Below the pieces are notes generated by a model that saw nothing but the letters and a program-made list of their open reading frames with translations, searched no databases and had not been told where the DNA came from. The position numbers were made by a program, and so were the translations under genes. 64,000 bases of DNA from Blastocatellia bacterium. GTDB taxonomy: Bacteria; Acidobacteriota; Blastocatellia; Pyrinomonadales; Pyrinomonadaceae. This document shows positions 44,764 through 53,622 of this stretch, piece after piece. Within the stretch, counting starts at the first letter, position 1; the number at the start of each line of letters is the position of its first letter. The stretch lies in NCBI GenBank assembly GCA_016789265.1, contig JAEUQK010000018.1, positions 235,543 through 299,542 on the forward strand, read 5' to 3'.

Positions 44764-45615
44764 ATGTTGAAAGGTGAAATTCACGATCCAGTCTGGTTCT
44801 TCGATCTCGAATGGGTGCCGGATGCGGCCGGTGCGATCCGGCTTTTTGACCTGCCTGCCGATACGACCGAGTTAGCAGCGATGCAGCGGCTCTGGCAGGA
44901 GACGAACGGATACGACGCGGAAAATATGCCTAGGCCGTTCGTGAAGTATATCTTCTCGCGCGTTGTCTCGATAGCGTTCCTTTCGCGGCGTGTGACCTAT
45001 GACGGGCCGGACCGCAAGGTCGAATTCGGGCTCCATTCGCTGCCAAAGCTTCCTCTCGCCGCCGACCGTTCGGACGAAGGCGAGATCATCAGCGATTTTC
45101 TTCATTACGTCGGCGTTCGAAATCCGCAGCTTGTTGGCTTCAATTCAGCAGAGTCAGACCTTCAAGTGCTGATACAGCGCGCATTGGTGAACGACATTCG
45201 CGCCGAGGCGTTTAGCGAGCGTCCAAACAAGCCGTGGGAAGGCCGCGACTATTTCGATTCACGAAACAGCGAGGCTCACCTTGACCTTCTCCAGCGGTTT
45301 TCGCGGGGAGCGATGACGCCGCGGCTTAACGACCTCTCGCGGCTTTGCGGGTTTCCGGGCAAGATCGATGTTGACGGAGCGCAGGTGGTCGATCTATGGC
45401 TCGACGGGAAACTGCGCGAGATCGTCGAATACAATCAGATCGATACGCTTAATACCTATCTCATCTGGCTTCGCGTAGTAAACTTTGCCGGAAAGATCTC
45501 GGAAGAAGAATACATAAACGAACAGGACGACTTTCGCGAATTTCTTGAGGCCGAGGCCGAAAAAGGCGAGAGAGACCATATCGTCCGGTTCCTCGAAAAA
45601 TGGGATAGCCTTTGA
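44764..45615 (+). CDS. PolB-like 3'-5' exonuclease
   Basis: A 283-residue DnaQ-fold nuclease of the predicted PolB-type exonuclease family. Exo I is WFFDLEWVPD (D-x-E), Exo II lies in LVGFNSAESDLQVL, and Exo III is EYNQIDTLNTYLIWLR with its Tyr and Asp. It should degrade single-stranded DNA or trim ends with two metal ions. No polymerase is attached. A terminator isolates it upstream, and the next two genes follow at 16 and 7 bp, so the three probably form an operon with a DNA-processing role. Confidence 0.83.
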   Translation: MLKGEIHDPVWFFDLEWVPDAAGAIRLFDLPADTTELAAMQRLWQETNGYDAENMPRPFVKYIFSRVVSIAFLSRRVTYDGPDRKVEFGLHSLPKLPLAADRSDEGEIISDFLHYVGVRNPQLVGFNSAESDLQVLIQRALVNDIRAEAFSERPNKPWEGRDYFDSRNSEAHLDLLQRFSRGAMTPRLNDLSRLCGFPGKIDVDGAQVVDLWLDGKLREIVEYNQIDTLNTYLIWLRVVNFAGKISEEEYINEQDDFREFLEAEAEKGERDHIVRFLEKWDSL

Positions 45616-45631
45616 TCGGCACAACCAGAAA

Positions 45632-46219
45632 ATGAAGATCGCAAGGATCGTTGGTTCTAATTCGCATATTTCCTACATCGCGCGCGTATTGGACGAGCGT
45701 GACGGCGAAGGCGTGCCGACGGAGGATGAATACGGGTTTGGGACGTTCGTCTCGATGGATCGCGGGACGGAGAGAATCGTAGGCGTGATCTGCGATTCGA
45801 GACTGGTCAATCCCGAATATTCAAACTTCTCGCCGCGTCTGGCGCAGATGCCGGCGTTGGGCGAACTGAAACGTGACCTCGTCGATGAACAGAAAGCGCT
45901 TATCGGCATTCTGCTTCTCGGTTCGATCTCGGACGGTGCGGCCATGCAGGAAATTCCACGAAAGGTCGTGCCAGCCGGTCAGATCGTCGAATCAATGGAT
46001 GGAGAGGCAGCAGCGAAATTTCATCGCGGGGCTGACGGCGATCTGCAGATGCATTACTTTCCAAACCTGATGAGCCAGGCAGGAACGCTGTCGGTTCCAT
46101 TGGCAAAGTCGATATTTGCGATGCTCGCCCCTCATTGCTCCGACGCGGAACGGCTTCGGCTCGATGTAATGGCTAATTCATTGAGCTGGAAACATACTTT
46201 TGGTGAGAACCGATTCTGA
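45632..46219 (+). CDS. Possible HAS-barrel-type protein next to DNA enzymes
   Basis: A 195-residue protein. The start MKIARIVGSNSHISYIARVL, then GFGTFVSMDRGTERIVGVIC and DSRLVNPEYSNFSPRLAQMP resemble the HAS-barrel family that occurs beside HerA/NurA-type DNA-processing genes. I have only moderate confidence in this. The rest is helical (DLVDEQKALIGILLLGSI). ATG 45632 is preferred; the frame's opening at 45545 lies inside the exonuclease gene. It is 16 bp from the exonuclease and 7 bp from the methyltransferase. Confidence 0.5.
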   Translation: MKIARIVGSNSHISYIARVLDERDGEGVPTEDEYGFGTFVSMDRGTERIVGVICDSRLVNPEYSNFSPRLAQMPALGELKRDLVDEQKALIGILLLGSISDGAAMQEIPRKVVPAGQIVESMDGEAAAKFHRGADGDLQMHYFPNLMSQAGTLSVPLAKSIFAMLAPHCSDAERLRLDVMANSLSWKHTFGENRF

Positions 46220-46226
46220 TCCCCGC

Positions 46227-47036
46227 ATGATCCAATTCGGCAAGATATACACAGAAAATTGTATTGAGACGTTTCGGCGGATGCCGGACGATCTGATCGA
46301 CATGACGCTTACGAGCCCGCCTTACGATGACCTGCGCGATTACAACGGATATCACTTTCCGGTCGAAGAGATCGCGGCGGGGCTGTACGCCAAGACGAAG
46401 CCGGGCGGCGTCGTGATCTGGGTCGTCGGCGACCGCACGCATAACGGAAGCGAGACTCTTTCGAGCTTTTCGCACGCGTTCGCATTTCGCGACGCCGGAT
46501 TCAAGGTCCACGACACGATGATCTACGCGAAAAATAACCCGATACCGAGCGATTGCGGCAAGCGGTACCGGCAATGCTTCGAGTATATGTTCTGCTTTTC
46601 GAAGGGTCAGCCGAAGACGTTTAACCCGTTGACAGAGCCGACGAAATCCGCCGGACAAAAGATCAAAGCATTCAGGATCACGGGTGCGGGCCGCGGCAAC
46701 GTGCCGGACGAGGACATCGGCCGCGAGATAAAGACCGAACGAAAACTAAGCAACATTTTTTCGTACAACGTAGGGACTTCGTCGGCAAAGGACAAGATCG
46801 CATTTGAACATCCGGCGATATTCCCCGAGCAGCTTGCCGAGGACCAGATCCGCACTTGGACGAATGAGGGCGACGTTGTATATGACTGCTTCATGGGCAG
46901 CGGAACGACGGCGAAGGCAGCTAATCTGTTGGGCAGACGTTGGTTTGGGTCGGAGATCTCAAAGGAATATGTGCGGATCGCGAAAGAGCGATTGCGGCAA
47001 TATTTACGCGGCGATGAAAAGGCCGCCGGCGCGTGA
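46227..47036 (+). CDS. DNA (N4-cytosine or N6-adenine) methyltransferase, beta class
   Basis: A 269-residue SAM-dependent DNA methylase. The catalytic motif IV is TSPPYDDLRDY and the SAM motif I is DCFMGSGTTAKAA near the C-terminus, i.e. the beta-class order (IV then I). SPPY points to N4-cytosine or N6-adenine. No restriction endonuclease is recognisable near it, so it is an orphan. ATG 46227 is preferred over TTG 46200 or GTG 46203, which overlap the upstream stop. It lies in a run with a PolB-like exonuclease and an unknown protein. Confidence 0.87.
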   Translation: MIQFGKIYTENCIETFRRMPDDLIDMTLTSPPYDDLRDYNGYHFPVEEIAAGLYAKTKPGGVVIWVVGDRTHNGSETLSSFSHAFAFRDAGFKVHDTMIYAKNNPIPSDCGKRYRQCFEYMFCFSKGQPKTFNPLTEPTKSAGQKIKAFRITGAGRGNVPDEDIGREIKTERKLSNIFSYNVGTSSAKDKIAFEHPAIFPEQLAEDQIRTWTNEGDVVYDCFMGSGTTAKAANLLGRRWFGSEISKEYVRIAKERLRQYLRGDEKAAGA

Positions 47037-47107
47037 CAACTATTTGGCTGAGTTAAGCGTCTATTTATTGAAATACGAAATTTTGAACCTCGGTGCGGAA
47101 TAGAATT

Positions 47108-47659
47108 ATGAAACTCAGTCTGATCACTTTTTTGATCTTCGCGGTTAGCTCGATCAGCGCGGTTGCCCAGCCGCGTCAAATGGATAAGGCCCCGACGCCT
47201 GCCGCGGAGATCAAACCTGCACCACCGTCATTCAACGCAAAATATGAAGGCGGCGTGTTCGGCTATTCCGATAAGGAATCTGGCACGCTGAAGTTTGATG
47301 ACACGAATGAAAGGCTTGTGTTTTTCGGCGAAGACCAAAAAGAGAAGTTTGGGATCCCGTATGACGCGCTGCTGATCGTTTATTCCGATGAGAAATCGGT
47401 TACGTCCACAACCGGCAACGTCGTCAAATACATCCCGCTTCCGGGCGCGGGCCTTGCCGGATTGATCAAGGAAAAGCGACGTTATCTTGTACTGCAATAC
47501 GACGATCCGGATGTGGACGCGAAAGGCACAACGAGCTTTAAGTTGGACACAAAAGAACTGCTGGATTCGGTCGTACACGCGCTTGGCGCAAAGGCGAAAC
47601 TGAAGCAACGCGGCGAGGCCTATATCAGGCCGAAAGTGGTCAAGACGGATCCAAACTAG
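47108..47659 (+). CDS. Exported protein of unknown function
   Basis: A 183-residue protein. MKLSLITFLIFAVSSISAVAQ is a signal peptide, followed by a Pro/Ala-rich linker and a beta-rich domain (GYSDKESGTLKFDDTNERLV, then PYDALLIVYSDEKSVT) ending in a basic tail. I do not recognise the family. ATG 47108 is preferred since it opens the signal peptide. Its 3' end overlaps the end of rsmE by four bases, convergent. Confidence 0.68.
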   Translation: MKLSLITFLIFAVSSISAVAQPRQMDKAPTPAAEIKPAPPSFNAKYEGGVFGYSDKESGTLKFDDTNERLVFFGEDQKEKFGIPYDALLIVYSDEKSVTSTTGNVVKYIPLPGAGLAGLIKEKRRYLVLQYDDPDVDAKGTTSFKLDTKELLDSVVHALGAKAKLKQRGEAYIRPKVVKTDPN

Positions 47660-48387
47660 TTCATATCGCCGAACCGGTGCTGCAGGATCGAAGCGATCGA
47701 GATAGCAGCGGTATCGGCTTTCAGAACACGGCCGCCGAATGTGATCGAGACGATCCCGGCGGCTTTTGCTTTTTCAAGCTCCGTGTCATCCCAGCCGCCT
47801 TCCGGGCCGATGAAAGCTAGGATCCGAGTTGAGCCGGAGACAGCCTCGAAGTTTTGGCCGTCGCGTTCGGAAAAATGAATGCGTGTGAGGTCGGGATCAT
47901 CCGTCGCATCGAGTAAATTGGAATAATCCGCTACGTCCGCTACTTCCATCAGCCTTGCTCGGCCGCATTGTTTGGTGGCTTCCATGGCGATACGCCGCCA
48001 TCGTTCGGCTCGTTTTGCCGCGTCGCCGACCTTAACGTCACACCGTGCTGAAGTCATGGGGATGAATCGGTTGACGCCGAGTTCGACGGCCTTTTGAACG
48101 ACGAGATCCAGCTTATCGCCTTTGAGGAGAACAGCGGCAATTGTCAGGTCAAGCGGCGATTCGGGCGACGTCGGCGGCACCTCCGTCAGGTCGTTGATCA
48201 AGGTCCGGCGTTTTTCGACCGTTTCAATTACACCGTGAAATTCACGCCCTTTACCGTCAAAAATCCGAATCTCGTCGCCGGTTCTGAGGCGAAGAACGTC
48301 GCGGAGATGCCGTGTTTCGTCTTCGTCCAGTACAACGGACGTTTCTGAAAATCGTTCAGGATCGGCGTAAAATCTTCGGATGGTCAT
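47656..48387 (-). CDS. rsmE: 16S rRNA (uracil(1498)-N3)-methyltransferase
   Basis: A 243-residue SPOUT-class enzyme that methylates U1498 of 16S rRNA. The N-terminal PUA-like domain (MTIRRFYADPERFSETSVVL, then HLRDVLRLRTGDEIRIFDGK) is followed by the knotted domain with the GPEGGWDDTELEKAK SAM loop and the final LRHRFG-like end. Its start overlaps the upstream gene by four bases. It lies in a minus-strand run with the heptose genes. Confidence 0.94.
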   Translation of the reverse strand: MTIRRFYADPERFSETSVVLDEDETRHLRDVLRLRTGDEIRIFDGKGREFHGVIETVEKRRTLINDLTEVPPTSPESPLDLTIAAVLLKGDKLDLVVQKAVELGVNRFIPMTSARCDVKVGDAAKRAERWRRIAMEATKQCGRARLMEVADVADYSNLLDATDDPDLTRIHFSERDGQNFEAVSGSTRILAFIGPEGGWDDTELEKAKAAGIVSITFGGRVLKADTAAISIASILQHRFGDMN

Positions 48388-48920
48388 TCTAGTTCGTTCT
48401 CGCCAAATCTTTGCTTAAAGTCTGCTGAGCGCTTTCGCAGCAAGAGCCAATGTTCAAATGCGTCGGGTGTTTGCAGCCAGATCGTCAGCCATTGTGCGAT
48501 CTCGCGGTCCTCGGGTGTTTGCTTCAAGTCTCTCTTTGCGTTGATGGTCCGTTCTTTGATCAACCGCAGTCCTTCTTTGTCGTTATCGCTTGCGAATTTT
48601 CGTCGAAGATTTTCAAGACGCCTGATCGAAGAAAGTGTGTTGCGCAGCGAACCGAGCCTGAATATATTTCGAAACTCCGCCGTATATGGTTCGGCCTCGT
48701 ATCGCTCGACGAAGAGCGACATTATCTCCGAATGGCGAAGTTCCGCGCCTTCGTCTGCCAGGAGACGGGCGATCTTCATCGGCGATTCGACGGCTTGCTC
48801 GCCGTACACATCACGCACGACCTCTTCGATGGCTTCGATCTCGGCGCGGCCGACGTTCTCACAGTCCAGTTCTTCCCAGACCTCGATCATAAGGTCGCGC
48901 TTGTTCTTGGACTGCCACAT
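48384..48920 (-). CDS. Conserved-looking protein of unknown function
   Basis: A 178-residue, mostly helical protein (LMIEVWEELDCENVGRAEIE, then ARLLADEGAELRHSEIMSLF and so on), acidic then basic, with no signal peptide and no recognised catalytic motif. It starts two bases upstream of the rsmE coupling region and begins immediately after rfaE2 (stop and start touch). Its place between rfaE2 and rsmE, translationally coupled to both, suggests a cytosolic function, but none can be named. Confidence 0.72.
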   Translation of the reverse strand: MWQSKNKRDLMIEVWEELDCENVGRAEIEAIEEVVRDVYGEQAVESPMKIARLLADEGAELRHSEIMSLFVERYEAEPYTAEFRNIFRLGSLRNTLSSIRRLENLRRKFASDNDKEGLRLIKERTINAKRDLKQTPEDREIAQWLTIWLQTPDAFEHWLLLRKRSADFKQRFGENELE

Positions 48921-49403
48921 CTATCTTCCGGAGATCCTCGAAATTATTTCCGTCGAAGAATGGTCTTTCGGGTCACCGACTATCGCTACCGTGCCTCCAT
49001 ATGACCGTACAATGTCCCGTTCGGGCACGGACTCGGTGGTATAGTCGGTGCCTTTTGCATGAAGATCCGGCTTGATGGCGAGAAGTATCTCTTCGACGGT
49101 CGGCTCGTCAAAGATCGTGACGAAGTCCACGAATCGAAGGCCCGAAATTATCTCTGCTCGTTCAAGTTCACTCGTAAACGGGCGTCCTTCTCCTTTTAAT
49201 TTACGAGCCTGATCATCAGAGTTCACCGCAACAACGAGTACGTCGCCAAGCTCGGCAGCTCCGCTGAGGTATCGCAGGTGGCCGGCATGAAAAAGATCGA
49301 AGCATCCGTTAGCGAGGACAATGGTCTCACCTCGTGAACGTATCTCGGCCGCTTCAAGAATAAGCTCTTGTCTTGCAATTATCGGGGCAAGTTCATTTTT
49401 CAT
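48921..49403 (-). CDS. rfaE2: Heptose 1-phosphate adenylyltransferase
   Basis: A 160-residue nucleotidyltransferase. LANGCFDLFHAGHLRYLSGA carries the HxGH-type motif (HAGH), followed by VVAVNSDDQARKLKGEGRPF. It activates D-glycero-D-manno-heptose 1-phosphate with ATP for ADP-heptose synthesis, a lipopolysaccharide core precursor. In many bacteria this is the C-terminal domain of HldE; here it is a separate polypeptide whose ATG directly follows the TGA of rfaE1. Confidence 0.92.
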   Translation of the reverse strand: MKNELAPIIARQELILEAAEIRSRGETIVLANGCFDLFHAGHLRYLSGAAELGDVLVVAVNSDDQARKLKGEGRPFTSELERAEIISGLRFVDFVTIFDEPTVEEILLAIKPDLHAKGTDYTTESVPERDIVRSYGGTVAIVGDPKDHSSTEIISRISGR

Positions 49404-50405
49404 TCATGCTGCTGATGGGGCCGAGCGCGGAGCGTTCGTCTCAAGGGAATTCGAAAGTTCTTCAACGGTAACGACGGCCGTACCTTTTTTCATCACAACT
49501 ATCCCACCGGCATGATTTGCGACCATGGCCGCTTCGGCGAAGCTGAGCCCCGATGCAAGCCCGAGCGAATAGACCGCTATCACGGTATCGCCAGCACCGG
49601 TCACGTCAACCGGCGTCGTCGATCCGACCGCTTCGATCGCGAGAGGAGGTCTGCCGAGTTCAATTAGCAGCATACCCTGATTGCCGCGAGTAACAAGAAG
49701 CGAGCCGAGTTCGAGGCGTTCCATTAAGCTGACGCAATCCGTGTCCTTGAAATTAGGTCCGAGGATCTGCTCGACCTCGTCTTGATTTGGCGTCGCGCTC
49801 GTCGCACCCGGAAGATCAGTCAGACGAAACCGGGAATCGACAATGAGTGGAATGAGTCGACGTTTTGATATCGAAAGGGCGAGGTCGTAGATCTCTTTAT
49901 CAACAACGCCGTAATTGTAGTCAGAGATCACAATTGCGTCCGCGGTTTCCGCCGCCGATTCTAGTGCAGAGCAGAGTGTTCGTCTGATCTCGGCATCTAC
50001 TTCTTTTTTTGGTTCATGATCAATGCGGATGACTTGTTGTTTTGCTGCATAATGCTGCCCGGCGAGAACCCTTACTTTTGTCGTCTGCGGTTCAGTCCCG
50101 ACGGTGACGTGTTCGCACGAGACATTTGACGATTCGAGGGCCTTGCGAAGTTCGGAACCGTTCGGGTCGTTTCCAATAATGCCGATCAACAATGGGGTCC
50201 CGCCGAGGGACGCTATATTTGCCGCCGCATTGGCAGCACCACCCGGACACGTCACGGTCTCATCGTGCCGAAGGATAAAGACAGGCGCTTCGCGGGATAC
50301 GCGGCTGATAGTGCCGCTTAGGAACTGATCGGCAACTAGGTCGCCAACGATCGCGATCCGTTTGCCGCGGAACTGAGCTATAAGAGAATCTGCGAAAGAA
50401 TCCAT
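49404..50405 (-). CDS. rfaE1: D-glycero-beta-D-manno-heptose-7-phosphate kinase
   Basis: A 333-residue PfkB-family kinase. It shows IAIVGDLVADQFLSGTISRVSREAP at the start, the GGAANAAANIASLGG segment and the catalytic base motif VDVTGAGDTVIAVY. It phosphorylates heptose 7-phosphate at C1. It is the kinase half of HldE as a free protein and lies directly upstream of rfaE2, so the two act in sequence. A Gram-negative envelope is implied. Confidence 0.93.
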   Translation of the reverse strand: MDSFADSLIAQFRGKRIAIVGDLVADQFLSGTISRVSREAPVFILRHDETVTCPGGAANAAANIASLGGTPLLIGIIGNDPNGSELRKALESSNVSCEHVTVGTEPQTTKVRVLAGQHYAAKQQVIRIDHEPKKEVDAEIRRTLCSALESAAETADAIVISDYNYGVVDKEIYDLALSISKRRLIPLIVDSRFRLTDLPGATSATPNQDEVEQILGPNFKDTDCVSLMERLELGSLLVTRGNQGMLLIELGRPPLAIEAVGSTTPVDVTGAGDTVIAVYSLGLASGLSFAEAAMVANHAGGIVVMKKGTAVVTVEELSNSLETNAPRSAPSAA

Positions 50406-50428
50406 TCCTAAACAAAGACGTTATTACA

Positions 50429-50473
50429 ACACGGCAAAAAAGAAAAAGGGCGAAGGAAAAACTTCCTTCACCC
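50429..50473 (-). terminator. Rho-independent terminator after the FG-GAP gene
   Basis: GGGTGAAGGAA (50463-50473) and TTCCTTCGCCC (50448-50458), read on the minus strand, pair over 11 bp with one mismatch or wobble, followed by TTTTTCTTTTTT. It ends the FG-GAP transcript upstream of rfaE1. Confidence 0.88.
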
Positions 50474-50495
50474 GTTTCTGTTTTGGTGCGGCAGA

Positions 50496-51461
50496 CTAAT
50501 GTGTATCGTAGCCCGCGACCGGGTAATCATTCGGGATTCCCCACTGCAGGATAAGCAGCGAGTAATCAATGCTGCTGAGGACGTAGAATGAGCCGTCCGT
50601 ATTTCTCCAGATCGCAAGGTCGGTCTTCCCGTCGCCGTTGTAGTCACCTTGTGCGATGACATCAGTCCCGGTCAAGCCATACTGAATGTAATACCAGCTG
50701 TTGTCCGAGCTTCTAAGGAAGTGCCACGTAAGCTGATCGTTCGCTGTCGCACCTTCGCGTACAATTGCGAGGTCCGTCTTACCGTCTCCGTCATAATCGC
50801 CGGGAACCGCGAGGTCCGTGCCGAAGCCGAACTGGGTGATCTTTACTCCGTCGGTGGTCTGAAGGATATAGTAGGTCGCGTTCGAAGTCGGAGTCGCTCC
50901 GGGACGCTGTATCGCAATGTCGTATTTTCCGTCTCCGTCATAGTCTCCCGGAACCGTGTAGTCCGTCGAGAGTCCCCATTGAGTCGCCGAAAATCCGCCG
51001 TCACTGCTTCTGAGTACCCACCAGGTCATCTGACCGTTTGAGCGGCGAACTACGGCATAATCGGTCTTTCCGTCACCGTCATAGTCTCGTGCGACCGGTT
51101 CGTCGCCTGTCGTTCCCCATTGCAGAATAGTCGCCGTAAATGTGCCGCTGTTGAGGATATACCAGACTCCGGTCGTATCTCTCCATACTGCGATATCGGC
51201 GACATTGTCTCCGTTAAAATCACCCGGTGTAAGGAAATCGTCGTTAGCGAGGCCCCACGGCTGAATGATGACGTTGCCGAGGCTGCCAAGGACATACCAA
51301 AAATTGTTGTCCGGCCTGAATGTCGAAAAATCTGCTTTTCCATCGCCGTCAAAGTCGAGGGCTTCACGTAGCCCGACCTGTGACTTGATCGGCGACGCCA
51401 ACACAAAGGCCAAAAGAATGGCGACTAAATACTTGCTTGTAGATACAACAATTCGGTTCAT
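50496..51461 (-). CDS. Secreted FG-GAP/VCBS-repeat beta-propeller protein
   Basis: A 321-residue protein with a signal peptide (KYLVAILLAFVLASPIKSQ) and about six repeats of D-x-D/N-G-D-x-x-x-D, for example DFDGDGKADFSTFRP, DFNGDNVADIAVWRD and DYDGDGKTDLAIVRE, each followed by a strand like WYVL. These calcium-binding FG-GAP blades fold as a propeller; here that is the whole mature protein. It is exported and may bind other surface components. AGGA lies eight bases before ATG 51461. Confidence 0.85.
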   Translation of the reverse strand: MNRIVVSTSKYLVAILLAFVLASPIKSQVGLREALDFDGDGKADFSTFRPDNNFWYVLGSLGNVIIQPWGLANDDFLTPGDFNGDNVADIAVWRDTTGVWYILNSGTFTATILQWGTTGDEPVARDYDGDGKTDYAVVRRSNGQMTWWVLRSSDGGFSATQWGLSTDYTVPGDYDGDGKYDIAIQRPGATPTSNATYYILQTTDGVKITQFGFGTDLAVPGDYDGDGKTDLAIVREGATANDQLTWHFLRSSDNSWYYIQYGLTGTDVIAQGDYNGDGKTDLAIWRNTDGSFYVLSSIDYSLLILQWGIPNDYPVAGYDTH

Positions 51462-51679
51462 TTCGAATTTCCTTTTATGATCTTAGGTCAGGTCGGAGTG
51501 GATGGGAACAAAGAACACTCACAAACCCCAATGATACTCTCTTATGGTCGGGGAAATCAACGACAAGTTGCGATTAGACCGTTTCTGGCAGACCAGTATA
51601 GCTGTACTCACCCGGAACCGTCAATTTAGACGATCCCAAATATGAAATAGTTGTAATCCGGTCAATGTTCCACCAAAAT

Positions 51680-53305
51680 TCAGCTTCGAGACTGGGTCAC
51701 GGTTATGGTCTGCCCTCCGACCGAGAGTGTTCCTGACCTCGAGATCGTTGGATTGACGCCTACTCTTATCCCAATCTGTCCGCTTCCGGAGCGGGAATCC
51801 GATCCGTCGAACTTGATCCACTTTGCATTGCTCTTTATCGAATAGTCGCAGTTTTGTGCGGCCGACATCGTTAGAGTGTAATATCCGCCTTTAGTTCCGG
51901 CCGGGATCGTTGTCGATGACAAGTTGAACGAACAAACGGTCTGGTTTTGTAAAGCCTTAAGAACATTGAGCCTTCCGCCGGATCTGACCGGAGTGGGAAG
52001 CCAGTTATTACTGACGGTAGTCCCGAGGCTTGCGAACGTATCGACCGAGTTCATCAATGTCGCTTTCAGTGAAGCGACCGAAAGCGTTGGGTTATAGGCA
52101 GAGAGCAGGGCGGCCGCTCCGGTCACGTGCGGAGTCGCCATCGATGTGCCGCTGTTGCCGCCATAGCTCGAATTGCTGGTGTTCGTCGTGCTCAAGATAC
52201 CGGAACCCGGTGCGGCAAGATCGACCGACGTCGGCCCGTAGGCCGAGAAACTTGCCCTGATATCGGTCGAGGTGGAAGCGGCTACGGCCAAAACACTCGG
52301 CGAAGTGTACGTTGCCGGGTAATTGGGAGCCGCGGACGTGTCGTTGTTTATGGCGTTGTTTCCTGCCGCGAAGATGTTCAGAATACCGGCATTTCCCATC
52401 GCGTCGAGCGCATCCTTTGTCGCCTGATCGTAACCGCAAGCCTCGTCGCAGCCGCTATAACTATTATTCGTTACCCGGATATTTATTCCCCGGTTTTTCA
52501 TCAGGCGAACGTAATTGTATGCGTTGATCAGCATCGCCGATGTCGTTCCGAAGCCTGTATTGTTGTAGATCTTGATGGCCATTATCTCTACGGACCAGTT
52601 TACTCCGACAACGCCGAGCAAATTGTTCCCGACCGCGCCGATCGTTCCGCTCGTATGAGTGCCGTGGCCGTTTTCGTCGATGGGATCGGCATCGTTGTAG
52701 AAAAAATCGTAGCCGTAAATATCATCGGCGAACCCGTTGCCGTCATCGTCGAAGCCATTGCCGGGTATCTCACCCGGATTCACCCACATATTTGCGGCGA
52801 GGTCTTCGTGGGTGTAACGGATGCCGGTGTCAATATTTGCAACGACGACGGATGAACTGCCGGTGATGAGGTCCCATGCGGCCGGTGCCGAAATGATCCG
52901 GAGGCCATAAAGGGCCGAATTGTTCCACTGAGCATCGTTCGGCGTCGCGCCGAGATGATAGTAATAATTTGGCTGGGCAGACTCGATCTCTTCGTTTTTT
53001 GATAGCTCGGCCGCGGCTAACCGAGGATCTTGTCCGGAAAGGAGCTTCACACGCATCCACCCGAGATCGCCAAGAGTTTCAAGGTGGCCCACGCCAAGGC
53101 GGGCAAGGCGGTCATTGGCCGAAAGTTTCCCGTTTGTCGTCCTCAGTTTGACGAGCAGCTCGTCCTTTACGAACGTCGGATCAGGGTTTTGCGCCATCGA
53201 CGAAGCAGCAAATATTGCGATGACGCAGCACGCCAACGCAAGTAAACCCGGGATCGAACGAAAATACACTAACACTATTCGATTATATTCCCTCGAAACT
53301 ATCAA
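51680..53305 (-). CDS. Secreted subtilisin-like (S8) protease with BACON-like C-terminus
   Basis: A protease of up to 541 residues. An N-terminal hydrophobic signal (LLALACCVIAIFAASSMAQ) is followed by an inhibitor-like propeptide (DELLVKLRTTNGKLSANDRL). The catalytic triad is Asp in ANIDTGIRYTHEDL, His in NGHGTHTSGT and Ser in GTSMATPHVTG. The C-terminal ~85 residues (CSFNLSSTTIPAGTKGGYYT, then SNAKWIKFDGSD, then GGQTITVTQS) resemble a BACON domain, which binds carbohydrate or mucin elsewhere. The annotated start is a TTG; a GTG 30 bases later also fits the signal peptide. Confidence 0.9.
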   Translation of the reverse strand: MIVSREYNRIVLVYFRSIPGLLALACCVIAIFAASSMAQNPDPTFVKDELLVKLRTTNGKLSANDRLARLGVGHLETLGDLGWMRVKLLSGQDPRLAAAELSKNEEIESAQPNYYYHLGATPNDAQWNNSALYGLRIISAPAAWDLITGSSSVVVANIDTGIRYTHEDLAANMWVNPGEIPGNGFDDDGNGFADDIYGYDFFYNDADPIDENGHGTHTSGTIGAVGNNLLGVVGVNWSVEIMAIKIYNNTGFGTTSAMLINAYNYVRLMKNRGINIRVTNNSYSGCDEACGYDQATKDALDAMGNAGILNIFAAGNNAINNDTSAAPNYPATYTSPSVLAVAASTSTDIRASFSAYGPTSVDLAAPGSGILSTTNTSNSSYGGNSGTSMATPHVTGAAALLSAYNPTLSVASLKATLMNSVDTFASLGTTVSNNWLPTPVRSGGRLNVLKALQNQTVCSFNLSSTTIPAGTKGGYYTLTMSAAQNCDYSIKSNAKWIKFDGSDSRSGSGQIGIRVGVNPTISRSGTLSVGGQTITVTQSRS

Positions 53306-53340
53306 AATAAACTAATTTGCTGGAAACAGAAGAGATTTGG

Positions 53341-53417
53341 TGGGGCGGCTAGTGGGATTCGAACCCACGACATCCTGAACCACAATCAGGCGCTCTAACC
53401 GCTGAACTATAGCCGCC
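53341..53417 (-). tRNA. tRNA-His (GTG)
   Basis: A full cloverleaf on the minus strand. The extra G at -1 pairs with C73, as is usual for tRNA-His; the anticodon loop holds TTGTGGT, anticodon GTG. The CCA end is encoded (53341-53343). Confidence 0.95.
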
Positions 53418-53496
53418 ACGCGTGTCAATAGAATTATGATTTGCGATCGGGGTTTTGTAAACCCTTGATCTCATCATCACAATATTGAGTTGGTTT

Positions 53497-53570
53497 CGCC
53501 CCCGGCAGGACTCGAACCTGCGACCCACAGCTTAGAAGGCTGTTGCTCTATCCGGCTGAGCTACGGGAGC
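53497..53570 (-). tRNA. tRNA-Arg (TCT)
   Basis: The acceptor stem GCTCCCG pairs with CGGGGGC with one G-T pair; the anticodon loop CTTCTAA gives TCT, reading AGA. The T arm contains GGTTCGAGTCC. No CCA is encoded, in contrast to the neighbouring tRNA-His. Confidence 0.94.
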
Positions 53571-53622
53571 ATGTCAAAAAGCAAATAGAGATACTAGCGA
53601 CTGCGATCCTGTAAGTCAACGT

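Noticed and set aside
50496..51461. Tandem DNA repeats in the FG-GAP gene
   Set aside because: The periodicity is at protein level (calcium-binding blades); the bases diverge, so these are not recent DNA repeats.
53341..53570. tRNA-Arg lacking CCA while tRNA-His has it
   Set aside because: Mixed encoded/added CCA is common in bacteria and needs no special explanation.
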